Assembly (NCBI RefSeq): GCF_019925205.1
Contig: NC_083562.1
Span: 23,746,001-23,810,000 of the forward strand
Length of the DNA stretch: 64,000 nucleotides
Reading direction: 5' to 3'
From: Metopolophium dirhodum
Taxonomy: Eukaryota; Arthropoda; Insecta; Hemiptera; Aphididae
Position 1 is the stretch's first letter; each line of letters begins with the position of its first letter. The notes under the pieces are model-generated. The model ran no database searches and was not told the origin of the DNA. It was given only the letters and a program-made list of their open reading frames with translations. Shown one piece after another: positions 63,442 through 64,000 of this stretch. The translations under genes were made by a program, and so were the position numbers.

Positions 63442-63531
63442 GAAACGTTGGGAATATTACGCGAAATTCATGTCTCCTCCGTCCAATGTTAGGAAAAAAA
63501 TTCAGTGTCACATCTGCGCGGGCATCTGCAG
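63442..63531 (+). CDS. Candidate 90-nt internal exon, Cys-containing peptide
   Basis: A segment bounded by an acceptor (CCTTCTGCAG, 63432-63441) and a donor (GTATGT at 63532, in TCTGCAG|GTATGT). It is 90 bases, divisible by three, and clearly richer in GC than its flanks. In the preferred frame it enters and leaves in the same phase and encodes KRWEYYAKFMSPPSNV followed by RKKIQCHICAGIC. The aromatic cluster and three cysteines give it a protein-like look. A second frame (NVGNITRNSCLLRP) is also open; the third has a stop. The acceptor tract is only moderate. No domain recognised. Confidence 0.5.
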
Positions 63532-64000
63532 GTATGTTATACGAAGTATTTCAGAAAAATAATTTAATATTGGCATTATTTTTTTTTCACGATGCCAGTA
63601 CAAGTCTAATGAGTAATGAGTAATGAATAATACCAGATGTTATTTTTATAGCTAATGATAGTAATAATATGTTATTTGACCTCTCGATTGATGGGGCAAA
63701 ATAGTTTCAACGAATTTAGACAAAATAATTTAAGCGTTTCAATGCAGGAGTGATTATACATTTTTACAGACATATTTTATTACTTGTATAGTTGTATACA
63801 AAGGAATAAATTTTACATTTTCTATATAGTTTATGACACACAAAATTTGGAAAGTTCGGTTAACTACCTGCTCGACTGTACAATTACACAGTATTAGTTT
63901 GCATTTAAAAAATACTTGTGGTAATTAAAAATTAATTATTTTAATAACCACACGTGTACCTACTTGGTTATTTTTGTTGAAAGGTTAATATTAATTTTGC
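63532..64000. other. AT-rich DNA, probable intron
   Basis: No coding or repeat signal. It would be the intron after the 63442-63531 exon candidate, running off the window. Confidence 0.5.

Noticed and set aside
1..64000. CRISPR arrays, operons, bacterial or phage gene clusters
   Set aside because: No regularly spaced direct repeats, no dense long open frames and no ribosome-binding patterns; the sequence is typical insect non-coding DNA.

Overview
The window reads as nuclear DNA from an insect, most likely an aphid. It is very AT-rich by eye. It is full of short TAGGTACCTA-type and TATA-type runs, with long G or C homopolymers, many small non-autonomous transposons and a short interstitial run of the insect telomere unit (TTAGG). 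There are no long open frames, no operons and no ribosome-binding-site patterns. The aphid assignment is inference from sequence style and from a tRNA-derived SINE; the species cannot be read from the sequence.

No complete gene is present. The best coding signals are short GC-rich islands bounded by splice sites in an AT-rich background. On the + strand near the right end are a 29-nt exon candidate at 60071-60099 and a 90-nt exon candidate at 63442-63531, with a weaker 30-nt candidate between them at 61572-61601. On the - strand, 28548-28608 looks like a first coding exon (ATG to a perfect donor). Weaker first-exon-like segments lie at 6744-6812, 7146-7234 and 53152-53234 (+) and 56720-56778 (-). 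The likeliest picture is introns or flanks of one or more very long genes with small or alternative exons. None of the encoded peptides was recognised as a family.

Layout. 0-3.5 kb: AT-rich DNA, a 420-bp foldback repeat and a CpG-rich block. 6.3-9.7 kb: a diverged second foldback copy, two first-exon candidates, a CpG-rich block and nested G/C-tract elements. 13.5-16.3 kb: an inverted-repeat element and a partly open, unrecognised block. 21-25 kb: a CpG-rich block and two 155-bp hAT-type MITEs with 8-bp duplications. 28.5-32.8 kb: the minus-strand exon candidate, a LINE fossil and an unexplained GC-rich block. 35.1-36.1 kb: the strongest CpG-rich promoter-like island. 38-39 kb: the telomeric repeat and a perfect hairpin. 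43-45.3 kb: a SINE with target-site duplications and an element with 13-bp terminal repeats. 50.2-57 kb: CpG-rich islands, a hAT-like MITE and a TA-flanked MITE. 60-63.6 kb: the + strand exon candidates.

No new multi-gene system was found. The most useful leads are the microexons, the minus-strand first exon, the foldback family and the scattered CpG islands, which could be alternative promoters.
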